64,000 bases of DNA, taken from contig NZ_CP107902.1 of the NCBI RefSeq assembly GCF_036013935.1, positions 7,287,001 through 7,351,000 on the forward strand, read 5' to 3'. A program made the position numbers and the translations under genes. The DNA comes from Streptomyces sp. NBC_00461 (GTDB taxonomy: Bacteria > Actinomycetota > Actinomycetes > Streptomycetales > Streptomycetaceae). The notes under the pieces were generated by a model, which searched no databases, was not told where the DNA came from, and saw only the letters and a list, made by a program, of their open reading frames with translations. Positions 41,420 through 49,404 of this stretch are shown one piece after another (the first letter of the stretch is position 1; each line of letters starts with the position of its first letter).

Positions 41420-44316
41420 CGGACACCACCACGGCCCTGGAGCCGCTGGTCGCGCGGCTCGCCGAGACCGCTCCCGGCCTGCGGGTGGAGACCGGCGCGG
41501 GCCCCACCGGCCCCTACGCCTACGACGCCTCCAACTACCGGGTCCCGCCGCGGGCCGTGGTCTTCCCCCGCAGCGCCGATGACGTGGTCGCGGTGCTGCG
41601 GGCCTGCCGCGAGGCACACGTTCCGGTCACTGCGCGAGGCGGCGGCACCAGCATGGCCGGCAACGCGGTCGGGCCCGGAGCCGTCCTGGACTTCTCCCGG
41701 TACATGAACCGGATCCTGGACATCGACCCGACGGCGCGCACCGCGCGCGTCGAGGCCGGAGTGATCCTGGACGCGCTGCGCGGTGCGACCGCCCTGCACG
41801 GACTCACCTTCGGCCCCGACCCGTCCTCGCACAGCCGCTGCACCCTCGGCGGCATGATCGGCAACGACGCCTGCGGCAACCGCTCCGTGCGGCACGGGCG
41901 GACCAGCGGCCACATCGAGGCGCTGGAGATCGTGACAGCCGACGGCGTGCGGGCCGTCGCCGACCGAACCGGCCTGCGCGCGGCCGACCCGGGCGACCCG
42001 GACGCGGTCCGTCGAGTCGCCCACCTCGAAGCGGACCTACGACGCCTCATCGACGGGAACCTCGCGGCGATCCGCACCGAGCTGGGCCGGGTACCGCGCC
42101 AGGTCTCCGGCTACCAGCTGCACCACCTGCTGCCCGAGCACGGCTTCGACGTGGCTCGCGCGCTGGTGGGCACCGAGGGCACCTGTGCGGTCGTCACCGC
42201 GGCGACGGTCCGCCTGATGGCGACCGCACAGGCATCGGCGTTGCTCGCGCTCGGCTACGACGACGTGGTCGACGCCGCCGAGGACGTGCCGGAGATCCTG
42301 CGTTGGAACCCCACCGCCGTGGAGGGCATGGACGAGGCGATCGTCGCCACCATGCGTGCCCGCCGCGGCCCCGGCGCCGTCACCGGGCTGCCCGAGGGAC
42401 GCGCCTGGCTCTACGTCGAGCTCGACGGCGACGACCAGGCGGCCGTCGACGCCCGCGCCGCCGAACTGCTGGACGTGCTCAAGGCCCGGGGCCGGATGAC
42501 CGGCGGGCGGGTCGTGCACAGCCCGGCCGAGCGGCGCTCGCTGTGGCGGGTGAGGGAGGACGGGGCGGGGCTGGCCGCGCGACTCGTCGACGGCGGGGAG
42601 TCCTGGCCCGGCTGGGAGGACGCGGCGGTCGCACCCGAGAACCTGGCCACCTACCTGCGCGACTTCCGCGGACTACTGGCCGCGCACGGCCTGACCGGCG
42701 TGCTGTACGGGCACTTCGGCGCGGGCTGCGTCCACGTACGCATCGACTTCGACCTCGCCACGGACACGGGGCGTGCCGCCACCCGCCGGTTCCTGACGGA
42801 GGCGGCCGCCCTCGTCGTCGAGCACGGCGGAAGCCTGTCGGGCGAGCACGGCGACGGGCGGGCGCGCGGTGAGCTGCTGGAGGTGATGTACAGCCACCGG
42901 CTGATCCGGGCGTTCGCCGCCTTCAAGGAGATCTTCGACCCCGAGGGGCTGCTCAACCCCGGTGTCATCGTGGCCCCGGCACCGCTGGACGCCGACCTGG
43001 CGCTGCACACGCCCGACGTGCTGCCCGTCGACACGCTGTTCTCCTTCCCGCACGACGAGGACGGTTTCGCCGGAGCGGTCCGCCGCTGTGTCGGAGTCGG
43101 CCGCTGCCGCAGCGACGCCGGCGGAGTGATGTGTCCCAGCTACCGGGCCACGGGGGAGGAGAACGACTCGACACGAGGCCGGGCCCGCCTGCTCCAGGAG
43201 ATGGTGCGCGGCGGAACCGTCCAGGACGGCTGGCGCTCCGCGGACGTACGTGACGCCCTCGACCTGTGCCTGTCCTGCAAGGCCTGCTCCAGCGACTGCC
43301 CGGTCGGCGTCGACATGGCCACGTACAAGGCGGAGTTCCTGCACCAGCACTACAAAGGCAGAGCCAGACCCCGCTCCCACTACTCCCTGGGCTGGCTGCC
43401 CCTGACGTCCAGGCTCGTCGGATACGCGGCCCGCCCGGTGAACGCGCTGCTGCGCGGGCCCCTCGGGAAGCTGCTCGCCCGCCTCGGCGGCGTGACCACG
43501 AAACGCCGGATCCCCGCCTTCGCCTCCCGGCGCGCGCTGCGCCAGGGCCTGCGGACGGCGAGAACCGGTGAACCGGCGAAGACCCTTCTCTTCGTGGACA
43601 GCTTCACCCGGGCCTTCCGCCCCGAGGTGGCCGGGGCGGCGAGCCGGGTTCTCGCCGACGCGGGCATTCCCTGCACGACGGAGGACGGCCAGTGCTGCGG
43701 CCTGACCTGGGTGAGCACCGGCCAGCTGTCGATCGCGCGCCGCATCATGGCCCGTACGGTCGCCCGCCTGGACAACGGCGACGACCGGCCCATCGTCGTG
43801 GCCGAACCCAGCTGCGCCGCGGCCCTCAAGCGTGACGTGCCCGAACTCCTCGGCACCGACGCCGCCCGCCGTGTCGCGGCCCGGGTCCACACCCTCACCG
43901 GAGCCCTGACCGACCTCGCCGCACCCGGCTGGGCGCCGCCGGAGCTGCCGGACACCGTCGTCCTGCAGACCCACTGCCACGAGTACGCCACCTTCAAGGG
44001 CCGCCACCCCCGCGACCTGCTCGGCAGCCTCGGCGTACGGCGGGTCGACGAGGCCGAGGGCTGCTGCGGACTCGCAGGCAACTTCGGCTTCGAGGAACAG
44101 CACTACGACACCTCGATGGCCGTCGCCGACCTCGCTCTCAAACCCCGCCTCGACCAACTCCCGGACGCCACGCGGGCCGTCGTCGTGGCCGACGGCTTCA
44201 GCTGCGCCACCCAGATCGACCACCTCGCCTCAGAGCGCGGCATCCGTGCCCTGCACCTCGCGGAACTCCTCGACCCCGCCGCCGACCGACCCGGACCACC
44301 AGGAGAGACCTCATGA
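41416..44316 (+). CDS. FAD/4Fe-4S D-2-hydroxyacid dehydrogenase (fused GlcD-GlcF type)
   Basis: A 966-residue fusion enzyme. It has an N-terminal FAD_binding_4 domain (ARGGGTSMAGNAVGPGAVLD, LGGMIGNDACGNRSVRHGRT) and an FAD-oxidase C domain (SGEHGDGRARGELL, FDPEGLLNPGVIV). Two ferredoxin-type clusters follow (VGRCRSDAGGVMCPSY; LDLCLSCKACSSDCPVG), then two CCG domains (GQCCGLTW; EGCCGLAGNFGFEEQ). Such enzymes oxidise D-lactate, D-2-hydroxyglutarate or glycolate and pass electrons to the membrane chain. Its place between gabT and the semialdehyde dehydrogenase suggests a hydroxy acid linked to GABA metabolism; the exact substrate is unknown. Confidence 0.88.
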   Translation: MTDTTTALEPLVARLAETAPGLRVETGAGPTGPYAYDASNYRVPPRAVVFPRSADDVVAVLRACREAHVPVTARGGGTSMAGNAVGPGAVLDFSRYMNRILDIDPTARTARVEAGVILDALRGATALHGLTFGPDPSSHSRCTLGGMIGNDACGNRSVRHGRTSGHIEALEIVTADGVRAVADRTGLRAADPGDPDAVRRVAHLEADLRRLIDGNLAAIRTELGRVPRQVSGYQLHHLLPEHGFDVARALVGTEGTCAVVTAATVRLMATAQASALLALGYDDVVDAAEDVPEILRWNPTAVEGMDEAIVATMRARRGPGAVTGLPEGRAWLYVELDGDDQAAVDARAAELLDVLKARGRMTGGRVVHSPAERRSLWRVREDGAGLAARLVDGGESWPGWEDAAVAPENLATYLRDFRGLLAAHGLTGVLYGHFGAGCVHVRIDFDLATDTGRAATRRFLTEAAALVVEHGGSLSGEHGDGRARGELLEVMYSHRLIRAFAAFKEIFDPEGLLNPGVIVAPAPLDADLALHTPDVLPVDTLFSFPHDEDGFAGAVRRCVGVGRCRSDAGGVMCPSYRATGEENDSTRGRARLLQEMVRGGTVQDGWRSADVRDALDLCLSCKACSSDCPVGVDMATYKAEFLHQHYKGRARPRSHYSLGWLPLTSRLVGYAARPVNALLRGPLGKLLARLGGVTTKRRIPAFASRRALRQGLRTARTGEPAKTLLFVDSFTRAFRPEVAGAASRVLADAGIPCTTEDGQCCGLTWVSTGQLSIARRIMARTVARLDNGDDRPIVVAEPSCAAALKRDVPELLGTDAARRVAARVHTLTGALTDLAAPGWAPPELPDTVVLQTHCHEYATFKGRHPRDLLGSLGVRRVDEAEGCCGLAGNFGFEEQHYDTSMAVADLALKPRLDQLPDATRAVVVADGFSCATQIDHLASERGIRALHLAELLDPAADRPGPPGETS

Positions 44317-45752
44317 CCGACACACCCACGCAGTTGTTCATCGGCGGCGCCTGGGTGGACGCCGCGGACGGCGCCACCATGTCCGTCGACGACCCGGCGA
44401 CCGGCGAGATCCTCTGCCATGTCGCCGACGCGGGGCCCAAGGAGGCCCGGCTCGCCGAGGAGGCGGCCGTGCGGGCGCAGACGGAGTGGGCCCGTACGGC
44501 ACCCCGGGTGCGCAGCGAGATCCTGCGCCGCGCCTACGAGATCATCATCGAGCGCACCGACGAGCTCGCCCACCTGATGACGTCCGAGATGGGCAAGCCG
44601 TTGGCCGAGGCCAGGGGGGAGGTGGTGTACGCGGCCGAGTTCTTCCGCTGGTTCTCGGAGGAGGCCGTCCGCATCGACGGCGGCTACGGCACCCTCCCGG
44701 ACGGCCGCAACCGCATGCTGCTCTCCCGCCGCCCGGTCGGCCCCTGCCTGCTGATCACCCCGTGGAACTTCCCCCTGGCCATGGGCACCCGCAAGATCGG
44801 CCCGGCCATCGCGGCCGGTTGCACGATGGTGCTCAAGCCGGCCCCGCAGACCCCGCTGTCCAGCCTGGCGCTCGCCGCGATCCTCAAGGAGGCCGGGCTG
44901 CCGGACGGTGTACTGAACGTCGTCACGACCTCTCGTGCGGGGGAGGTGTGCGAGCCGCTCCTGCGCGGCGGGCGGATCCGCAAGCTCTCCTTCACGGGTT
45001 CCACTGCCGTCGGGCAGCTACTCCTCGCCCAGAGCGCGGAGGCGGTCGTACGGACCTCGATGGAGCTGGGCGGCAACGCGCCGTTCATCGTCTTCGAGGA
45101 CGCCGACCTGGACAAGGCCGTGGACGGCGCGATGGTCGCCAAGATGCGCAACATGGGCGAGGCGTGCACGGCGGCGAACCGCTTCTTCGTGCACCGGTCG
45201 GTGGCGGAGGAGTTCGGGCGGCGCCTGGCCGAGCGCATGGGCGCGCTCGTCGTGGGCCCCGGCACCCGGGAAGGTGTCGACGTCGGCCCTCTGATCGACA
45301 GGACGGGACGCGGCAAGGTGGAGGAACTGGTCGCCGACGCTGTGGAGCGCGGGGCCCGGGTGCTCGTCGGCGGCAGGACCCCCGAGGGCCCCGGCTGCTT
45401 CTACCCGCCGACCGTGCTGGCCGGCGTCGATCCCGCAAGCCGCCTGATGGGCACGGAGATCTTCGGCCCCGTCGCCGCGATCCTCACCTTCGACGACGAG
45501 GACGAGGTGGTGAGCCGCGCGAACGACACCCCCTGGGGCCTCGTCGGCTACGTCTTCACCGAGGGCCTCGACCGTGCCCTGCGCGTCAGCGAGCGGCTGG
45601 AGGTGGGCATGGTGGGGCTGAACACGGGCCTCGTGTCCAACCCGGCCGCTCCCTTCGGCGGGATCAAGCAGTCCGGCCTCGGTCGCGAGGGCGGCCGGAT
45701 GGGCCTCGACGAGTTCCTGGAGTACCAGTACCTCGCGGTGCCCGTGGGATGA
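44313..45752 (+). CDS. gabD: Succinate-semialdehyde dehydrogenase
   Basis: A 479-residue aldehyde dehydrogenase with ITPWNFPLAMGTRKIGPAIA, KPAPQTPLSSL, the glycine loop SFTGSTAVGQLL, the general-base Glu in MELGGNAPFIVFEDADL, the catalytic Cys in NMGEACTAANRFF and EIFGPVAAILTF. SSADH assignment comes from similarity to GabD and from gabT in the operon. It completes GABA to succinate conversion. It overlaps the oxidoreductase gene by 4 nt; CAGGAGAG precedes the ATG. Confidence 0.87.
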   Translation: MTDTPTQLFIGGAWVDAADGATMSVDDPATGEILCHVADAGPKEARLAEEAAVRAQTEWARTAPRVRSEILRRAYEIIIERTDELAHLMTSEMGKPLAEARGEVVYAAEFFRWFSEEAVRIDGGYGTLPDGRNRMLLSRRPVGPCLLITPWNFPLAMGTRKIGPAIAAGCTMVLKPAPQTPLSSLALAAILKEAGLPDGVLNVVTTSRAGEVCEPLLRGGRIRKLSFTGSTAVGQLLLAQSAEAVVRTSMELGGNAPFIVFEDADLDKAVDGAMVAKMRNMGEACTAANRFFVHRSVAEEFGRRLAERMGALVVGPGTREGVDVGPLIDRTGRGKVEELVADAVERGARVLVGGRTPEGPGCFYPPTVLAGVDPASRLMGTEIFGPVAAILTFDDEDEVVSRANDTPWGLVGYVFTEGLDRALRVSERLEVGMVGLNTGLVSNPAAPFGGIKQSGLGREGGRMGLDEFLEYQYLAVPVG

Positions 45753-45863
45753 GCGGAGAGGCCCCGACTCCACCGCATCACGCACCGTGACCTGTCTCCT
45801 GCCCAGGCCCATGGACCGACCGGGGCCGCGGCGGCAAACTTCTCGACCCCAGGAAGAAAGAAC

Positions 45864-46217
45864 ATGTCGTTCCTCAAAACCATCGACACCCGTCCCTCCT
45901 CCGCGCCGCACCGCTCCGGCCCGCTCCCGGAACGTCTGGTCTCCGGCGACCCCGCGTTCATGACCTGGCCCCAGGACATCGCCCGCGGGGAGATGATCCA
46001 CACGGGGGTCTGGGAGGCGACGCCCGGCGAGACGCTCTCGGTCAAGGGCGAGACCTTCGAGTTCTGCCACATCCTCGCCGGCATCGTCGAACTCACGCCG
46101 GAGGGTGGCGAGCCGGTGGTCTACAAGGCGGGCGACAGCTTCGTCATGAAGCCTGGCTTCGTCGGTGTCTGGAGGACCGTCGAAACCGTGCGCAAGATCT
46201 ACGTGATCGTGAAGTGA
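45864..46217 (+). CDS. Cupin-domain protein (DUF861 type)
   Basis: A 117-residue single-domain cupin. GVWEATPGETLSVKGETFEF and FCHILAGIVELTPEGGEPVV form the two cupin motifs, and AGDSFVMKPGFVGVWRTVET closes the barrel. Most metal-binding His of classical cupins are replaced, as is usual for the DUF861/EutQ-like group. It lies 111 nt behind gabD on the same strand and may belong to that operon. A role in amine or ureide turnover is possible but unproven. It converges with the first IclR gene. Confidence 0.8.
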   Translation: MSFLKTIDTRPSSAPHRSGPLPERLVSGDPAFMTWPQDIARGEMIHTGVWEATPGETLSVKGETFEFCHILAGIVELTPEGGEPVVYKAGDSFVMKPGFVGVWRTVETVRKIYVIVK

Positions 46218-46256
46218 CGCGTCGCTCAGCCGCGCACTGAGCCGCCGGGACCGTCG

Positions 46257-47006
46257 TCAGGCCAGGTGCCGGGCGGTGATCTCCGCCGCCGTCTCGGCTA
46301 CCAGCCGGCCCAGGCCGGGCAGCCGGCGGGGCTCGAAGCGGGAGTCGGGCAGGGAGGCGGCCACGGCGGCCAGCGGTGTGCCCTCACCGTCGAGTACGGG
46401 TGCCGCGATGGCGCAGACGCCCTGAAGGTACTGGTTGTGGTTGACGGCGTAGCCACGCTCCCGCACGCGCCGGAGTTCCGCCCGCAGCTCTTCCGGGTCG
46501 GTGATGGTCTCCTCGCCGTACCCCTCCAGCGTGCCCGCGGTGACCTCGTCCATCTCGGACTTGTCCAGGTGGGCGAGGACGGAGTTCCCGGCGGCGGTGG
46601 CGTGCAAGGGTGAGGTGTCGCCGATGGCGTGGAAGGTGCGTACCGGGTGGTCGCAGTCGACGCGGTCGACGACGACCATGCCGTGCAGGGCGTCCGGCAC
46701 GGACAGGTGGATGGTCTCGTTCAGCTCGTCACGGAGCCGGATCATGGGCTCACGCGCTGCGGCGAACAGGCTGGAGCCCTGTAGGGCGGCGGGTCGTACG
46801 GCCAGTACGCGGGCGCCGATCTCCCAGCGGGTGGTGTCCTTGCGGTTCGCGCGCAGCCAGCCGGCCTCGGCCAGGGTGACCAGAGTGCGCTGCACGGTGG
46901 ACTTCGGCAGTCCGAAGAGCTTCGTCAGCTCCCCGACGGTCACGGGCTGATGCCGGGCGACCGCCTCCAGGACGCGCAGCGACCTCGTGACGCTCTTCAT
47001 TTCCAT
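46257..47006 (-). CDS. IclR-family transcriptional regulator, copy 1
   Basis: A 249-residue IclR protein: winged helix KSVTRSLRVLEAVARHQPVT, LTKLFGLPKSTVQRTLVTLA, then the GAF-like effector domain (ETIHLSVPDALHGMVVVDRV, GDTSPLHATAAGNSVLAHLD, GYAVNHNQYLQGVCAIAAPV). It is a tandem paralogue of the gene at 47234; 46761-47006 and 47741-47986 differ at only three bases. A palindromic operator-like site lies upstream at 47097. It probably responds to a substrate of the neighbouring amine operon. Confidence 0.9.
   Translation of the reverse strand: MEMKSVTRSLRVLEAVARHQPVTVGELTKLFGLPKSTVQRTLVTLAEAGWLRANRKDTTRWEIGARVLAVRPAALQGSSLFAAAREPMIRLRDELNETIHLSVPDALHGMVVVDRVDCDHPVRTFHAIGDTSPLHATAAGNSVLAHLDKSEMDEVTAGTLEGYGEETITDPEELRAELRRVRERGYAVNHNQYLQGVCAIAAPVLDGEGTPLAAVAASLPDSRFEPRRLPGLGRLVAETAAEITARHLA
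46761..47006 (-). repeat. Near-identical 246-bp repeat shared by the two iclR genes
   Basis: Aligned by eye with 47741-47986 (offset 980 bp), 243 of 246 bases agree, covering the whole DNA-binding domain. Farther into the genes similarity drops but stays high in patches (for example 46629-46680). It marks a tandem duplication of about 980 bp that is recent or homogenised by gene conversion. Confidence 0.9.
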
Positions 47007-47045
47007 GCGATGCCCCCTCAGACCTGTGGATTCTCGTTCTCACCT

Positions 47046-47111
47046 CGTGACTCCGTGTGGAGTCACGACAAGATCATGCCGGATTCTAGCATGCTGTTCC
47101 ACAATGCGGCA
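47046..47111. promoter_or_regulatory. Upstream region of iclR copy 1 with hairpin and operator
   Basis: A 9-bp hairpin (47046-47054 with 47059-47067) lies in the leader. TTCCACAATGCGGCA at 47097-47111, preceded by TTCTAGCATGC, matches the block before copy 2 (48084) and is probably the IclR operator. Confidence 0.55.
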
Positions 47112-47161
47112 TGGAGTCCGGGGGTGGCCGGTCGGGGCGGTGGCTGTGGTGACAAAAGGCC

Positions 47162-47203
47162 GGAGGCCGGCTCCGCGCGCGTCAGCGTGCGAAGCCGGCC
47201 TCC
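47162..47203. terminator. Terminator behind iclR copy 2
   Basis: An 11-bp stem (GGAGGCCGGCT at 47162 with its complement at 47193) between the two iclR genes. Confidence 0.6.
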
Positions 47204-47233
47204 CGTGGCGGGTGGCCGGCAGCCGGCCTCCGT

Positions 47234-47986
47234 TCAGGCGCCCAGGCGGCGCTGTGTGATGTCCGTGGCCGTTTCGGCGACGAGGCGGCCCCACTTGGGG
47301 GCGCGTTCGCCGTCGTACCGGGCTTCGGGCATGGAGATGGCCACGGCGGCCAGCGGGGTGCCGTCCTCGTCGAGAACGGCGGCGGCGACGGCGCAGACTC
47401 CCGGCCGGTACTGGTTGCGGTTGACGGCGTAGCCGTCAGCGCGGACCCGGTCCAGCTCGGCGCGCAGCTCGTCGGGGTCGATGGGGGTCGTGTCGCTGAA
47501 CCGCTCCAGCCCCGCCGTGATGAGTTCTTCGACGTCCCGCCTCGGCAGGTGGGCGAGAACGGCCCGCCCGACGGCGGTGGCGTGCAGGGGCGAGGTGTCG
47601 CCGATCGTGTGGAAGGTGCGTACCGGGTGGTCGCAGTCGACGCGGTCGACGACGACCATGCAGTCCAGCGCGTCCGGGACCGACAGGTGGATGGTCTCGT
47701 TCACCGCGTCCCGAAGGCGAACCATGGGCTCCCGTGCCGCGGCGAACAGGCTGGAGCCCTGTAGGGCGGCGGGTCGTACGGCCAGTACGCGGGCGCCGAT
47801 CTCCCAGCGGGTGGTGTCCTTGCGATTGGCGCGCAGCCAGCCGGCCTCGGCCAGGGTGACCAGAGTGCGCTGCACGGTGGACTTCGGCAGTCCGAAGAGC
47901 TTCGTCAGCTCCCCGACGGTCACGGGCTGATGCTGGGCGACCGCCTCCAGGACGCGCAGCGACCTCGTGACGCTCTTCATTTCCAT
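47234..47986 (-). CDS. IclR-family transcriptional regulator, copy 2
   Basis: A 250-residue IclR protein whose first about 100 residues are almost identical to copy 1 (VLEAVAQHQPVT versus VLEAVARHQPVT). The effector domain is more diverged (AVGRAVLAHLPRRDVEELIT, VNRNQYRPGVCAVAAAVLDE), so the two may bind the same DNA but different ligands. The ATG at 47986 corresponds to the start of copy 1. It is divergent from the large amine operon that starts at 48266, with the palindrome at 48084 between. Confidence 0.9.
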   Translation of the reverse strand: MEMKSVTRSLRVLEAVAQHQPVTVGELTKLFGLPKSTVQRTLVTLAEAGWLRANRKDTTRWEIGARVLAVRPAALQGSSLFAAAREPMVRLRDAVNETIHLSVPDALDCMVVVDRVDCDHPVRTFHTIGDTSPLHATAVGRAVLAHLPRRDVEELITAGLERFSDTTPIDPDELRAELDRVRADGYAVNRNQYRPGVCAVAAAVLDEDGTPLAAVAISMPEARYDGERAPKWGRLVAETATDITQRRLGA

Positions 47987-48083
47987 CCGGTTTCCCCCCG
48001 TTAATCCTCGAAATTTCTGCTGGACACCCTCTTGACTCCCTTCCGGGCCACTGCCATTGTCTGTGCCAGATTCTAGCACAGCA

Positions 48084-48098
48084 TTCCACAATGTGGCA
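48084..48098. promoter_or_regulatory. IclR operator in front of the amine operon
   Basis: TTCCACAATGTGGCA contains the palindrome CCACA-A-TGTGG and is preceded by TTCTAGCACAG. The same arrangement precedes iclR copy 1. It sits between iclR copy 2 and the FAD oxidase gene. Confidence 0.65.
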
Positions 48099-48265
48099 CG
48101 GCCTCGCGGAGGATCCCGACGAGGTGAGTGAGCCGGACTGCGAGACGCGGCGGTCAAGAGCTGCGGGCCCCACCGAAGGGCACGGCTCCCGTCAAACCAT
48201 CTCGAATCGAACAGCCTCACGTCGAGGGCCCAGGATGCGCCCCGGCGATACGAAAGGAAAGCCCT

Positions 48266-49402
48266 GTGTCAGCTGCCAGGAAGCGCGTCGCGGTGGTCGG
48301 CGTCGGAACGATGGGCAGCCAGGCCGCCTGGCGGCTGGCGGCCCGCGGCGCCGAGGTCGTCGGATACGACCGGTACGCACCCGGCCACGACCGCAGCGCC
48401 GCCGGCGGCGAGTCCCGGATCTTCCGCAGCGCGCACTTCGAGGACTCCCGGTACGTCCCGCTGCTCAAGCACGCCGACGTCCTGTGGGACCGGCTTCAGC
48501 TGGAAACGGGCCGGGAACTGCGGCGGCTGACCGGGTGCCTGCTCATGGGGCCGACCGAGCACCAGCAGATGGCGACCGTCCTGGAGTCCATCGCCGAGCA
48601 CGGCCTCGACCACGAGGTGCTGGACGCCGAGTCGCTCGCCAAGCGCTTCCCGCAGTACCGCATCGAGGACGGCGACGCGGCCGTGCTCGACCGTCACGCG
48701 GGCCTCATCCGGCCGGAGCTGACCGTCCAGGCCGCCGCCCGCCGCGCCGAGGAGCTGGGTGCCGTCATCCAGCGCTACACCGCCGTCCGCGAGATCGTCC
48801 CCGTGGCGAACGGCGTGGAGATCCGCACCGACGCCGGCAGCGAGCACTTCGACACGGCCGTCGTCACCCCCGGCCCCTGGGTCAACGACCTGCTGCCCGA
48901 CCTGCCGTGGCAGGTGGACGTCCGCCGCCTGGTCAGCGCCTGGTACGTGCCCACCACCGGGGCCTGGTTCGGCGAGGAGCGCCCGGCGTTCATCCGCACG
49001 GCACCCACCCACTGCTACGGCCTGCCCTCCCCGGACGGTGTCTCCGTCAAGCTCGGCCTGTCCCGCGCACTGCACCGGCCGGCCGGCGACCCGAACCAGC
49101 TGGACCGGACCGTGCAGCCGGAGGAGCTGGAGATCTTCGCCGAGCTGATGGGGCGCCACATGCCGGACCTCAACCCCGACCCGATCCGCCTCTCCGTGTT
49201 CATGGAGGGCTACACCGAGAGCAGCCGTCCCCTGGTCGGTCCGCTGCCCGGCGCCGAGAACGTCATCCTGCTCGCCGGATTCTCCGGCCACGGCTTCAAG
49301 CTCTCGCCCGCCTTCGGCGACATCGCCGCGGACCTCGCGCTGGACGACGTCTCGTCCCAGCCCATCGACTTCATCTCCACCCTCGACCGCGCGGAGGCAT
49401 GA
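48266..49402 (+). CDS. FAD-dependent amine oxidase (SolA/monomeric sarcosine oxidase-like)
   Basis: A 378-residue DAO-fold oxidase with FAD motif VAVVGVGTMGSQAAWRLAAR, the GESRIFRSAHFED loop typical of N-methyltryptophan/sarcosine oxidases and the C-terminal LLAGFSGHGFKLSPAFGDI. In monomeric sarcosine oxidase FAD is bound to a Cys near GAVCMYT; the aligned segment here is LSVFMEGYT, so the Cys is replaced and FAD should be non-covalent. It would oxidise a secondary or N-methyl amine, giving H2O2. GTG 48266 follows AAAGGAAA. It is the first gene of the 13-kb operon. Confidence 0.85.
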   Translation: MSAARKRVAVVGVGTMGSQAAWRLAARGAEVVGYDRYAPGHDRSAAGGESRIFRSAHFEDSRYVPLLKHADVLWDRLQLETGRELRRLTGCLLMGPTEHQQMATVLESIAEHGLDHEVLDAESLAKRFPQYRIEDGDAAVLDRHAGLIRPELTVQAAARRAEELGAVIQRYTAVREIVPVANGVEIRTDAGSEHFDTAVVTPGPWVNDLLPDLPWQVDVRRLVSAWYVPTTGAWFGEERPAFIRTAPTHCYGLPSPDGVSVKLGLSRALHRPAGDPNQLDRTVQPEELEIFAELMGRHMPDLNPDPIRLSVFMEGYTESSRPLVGPLPGAENVILLAGFSGHGFKLSPAFGDIAADLALDDVSSQPIDFISTLDRAEA

Positions 49403-49404
49403 CC

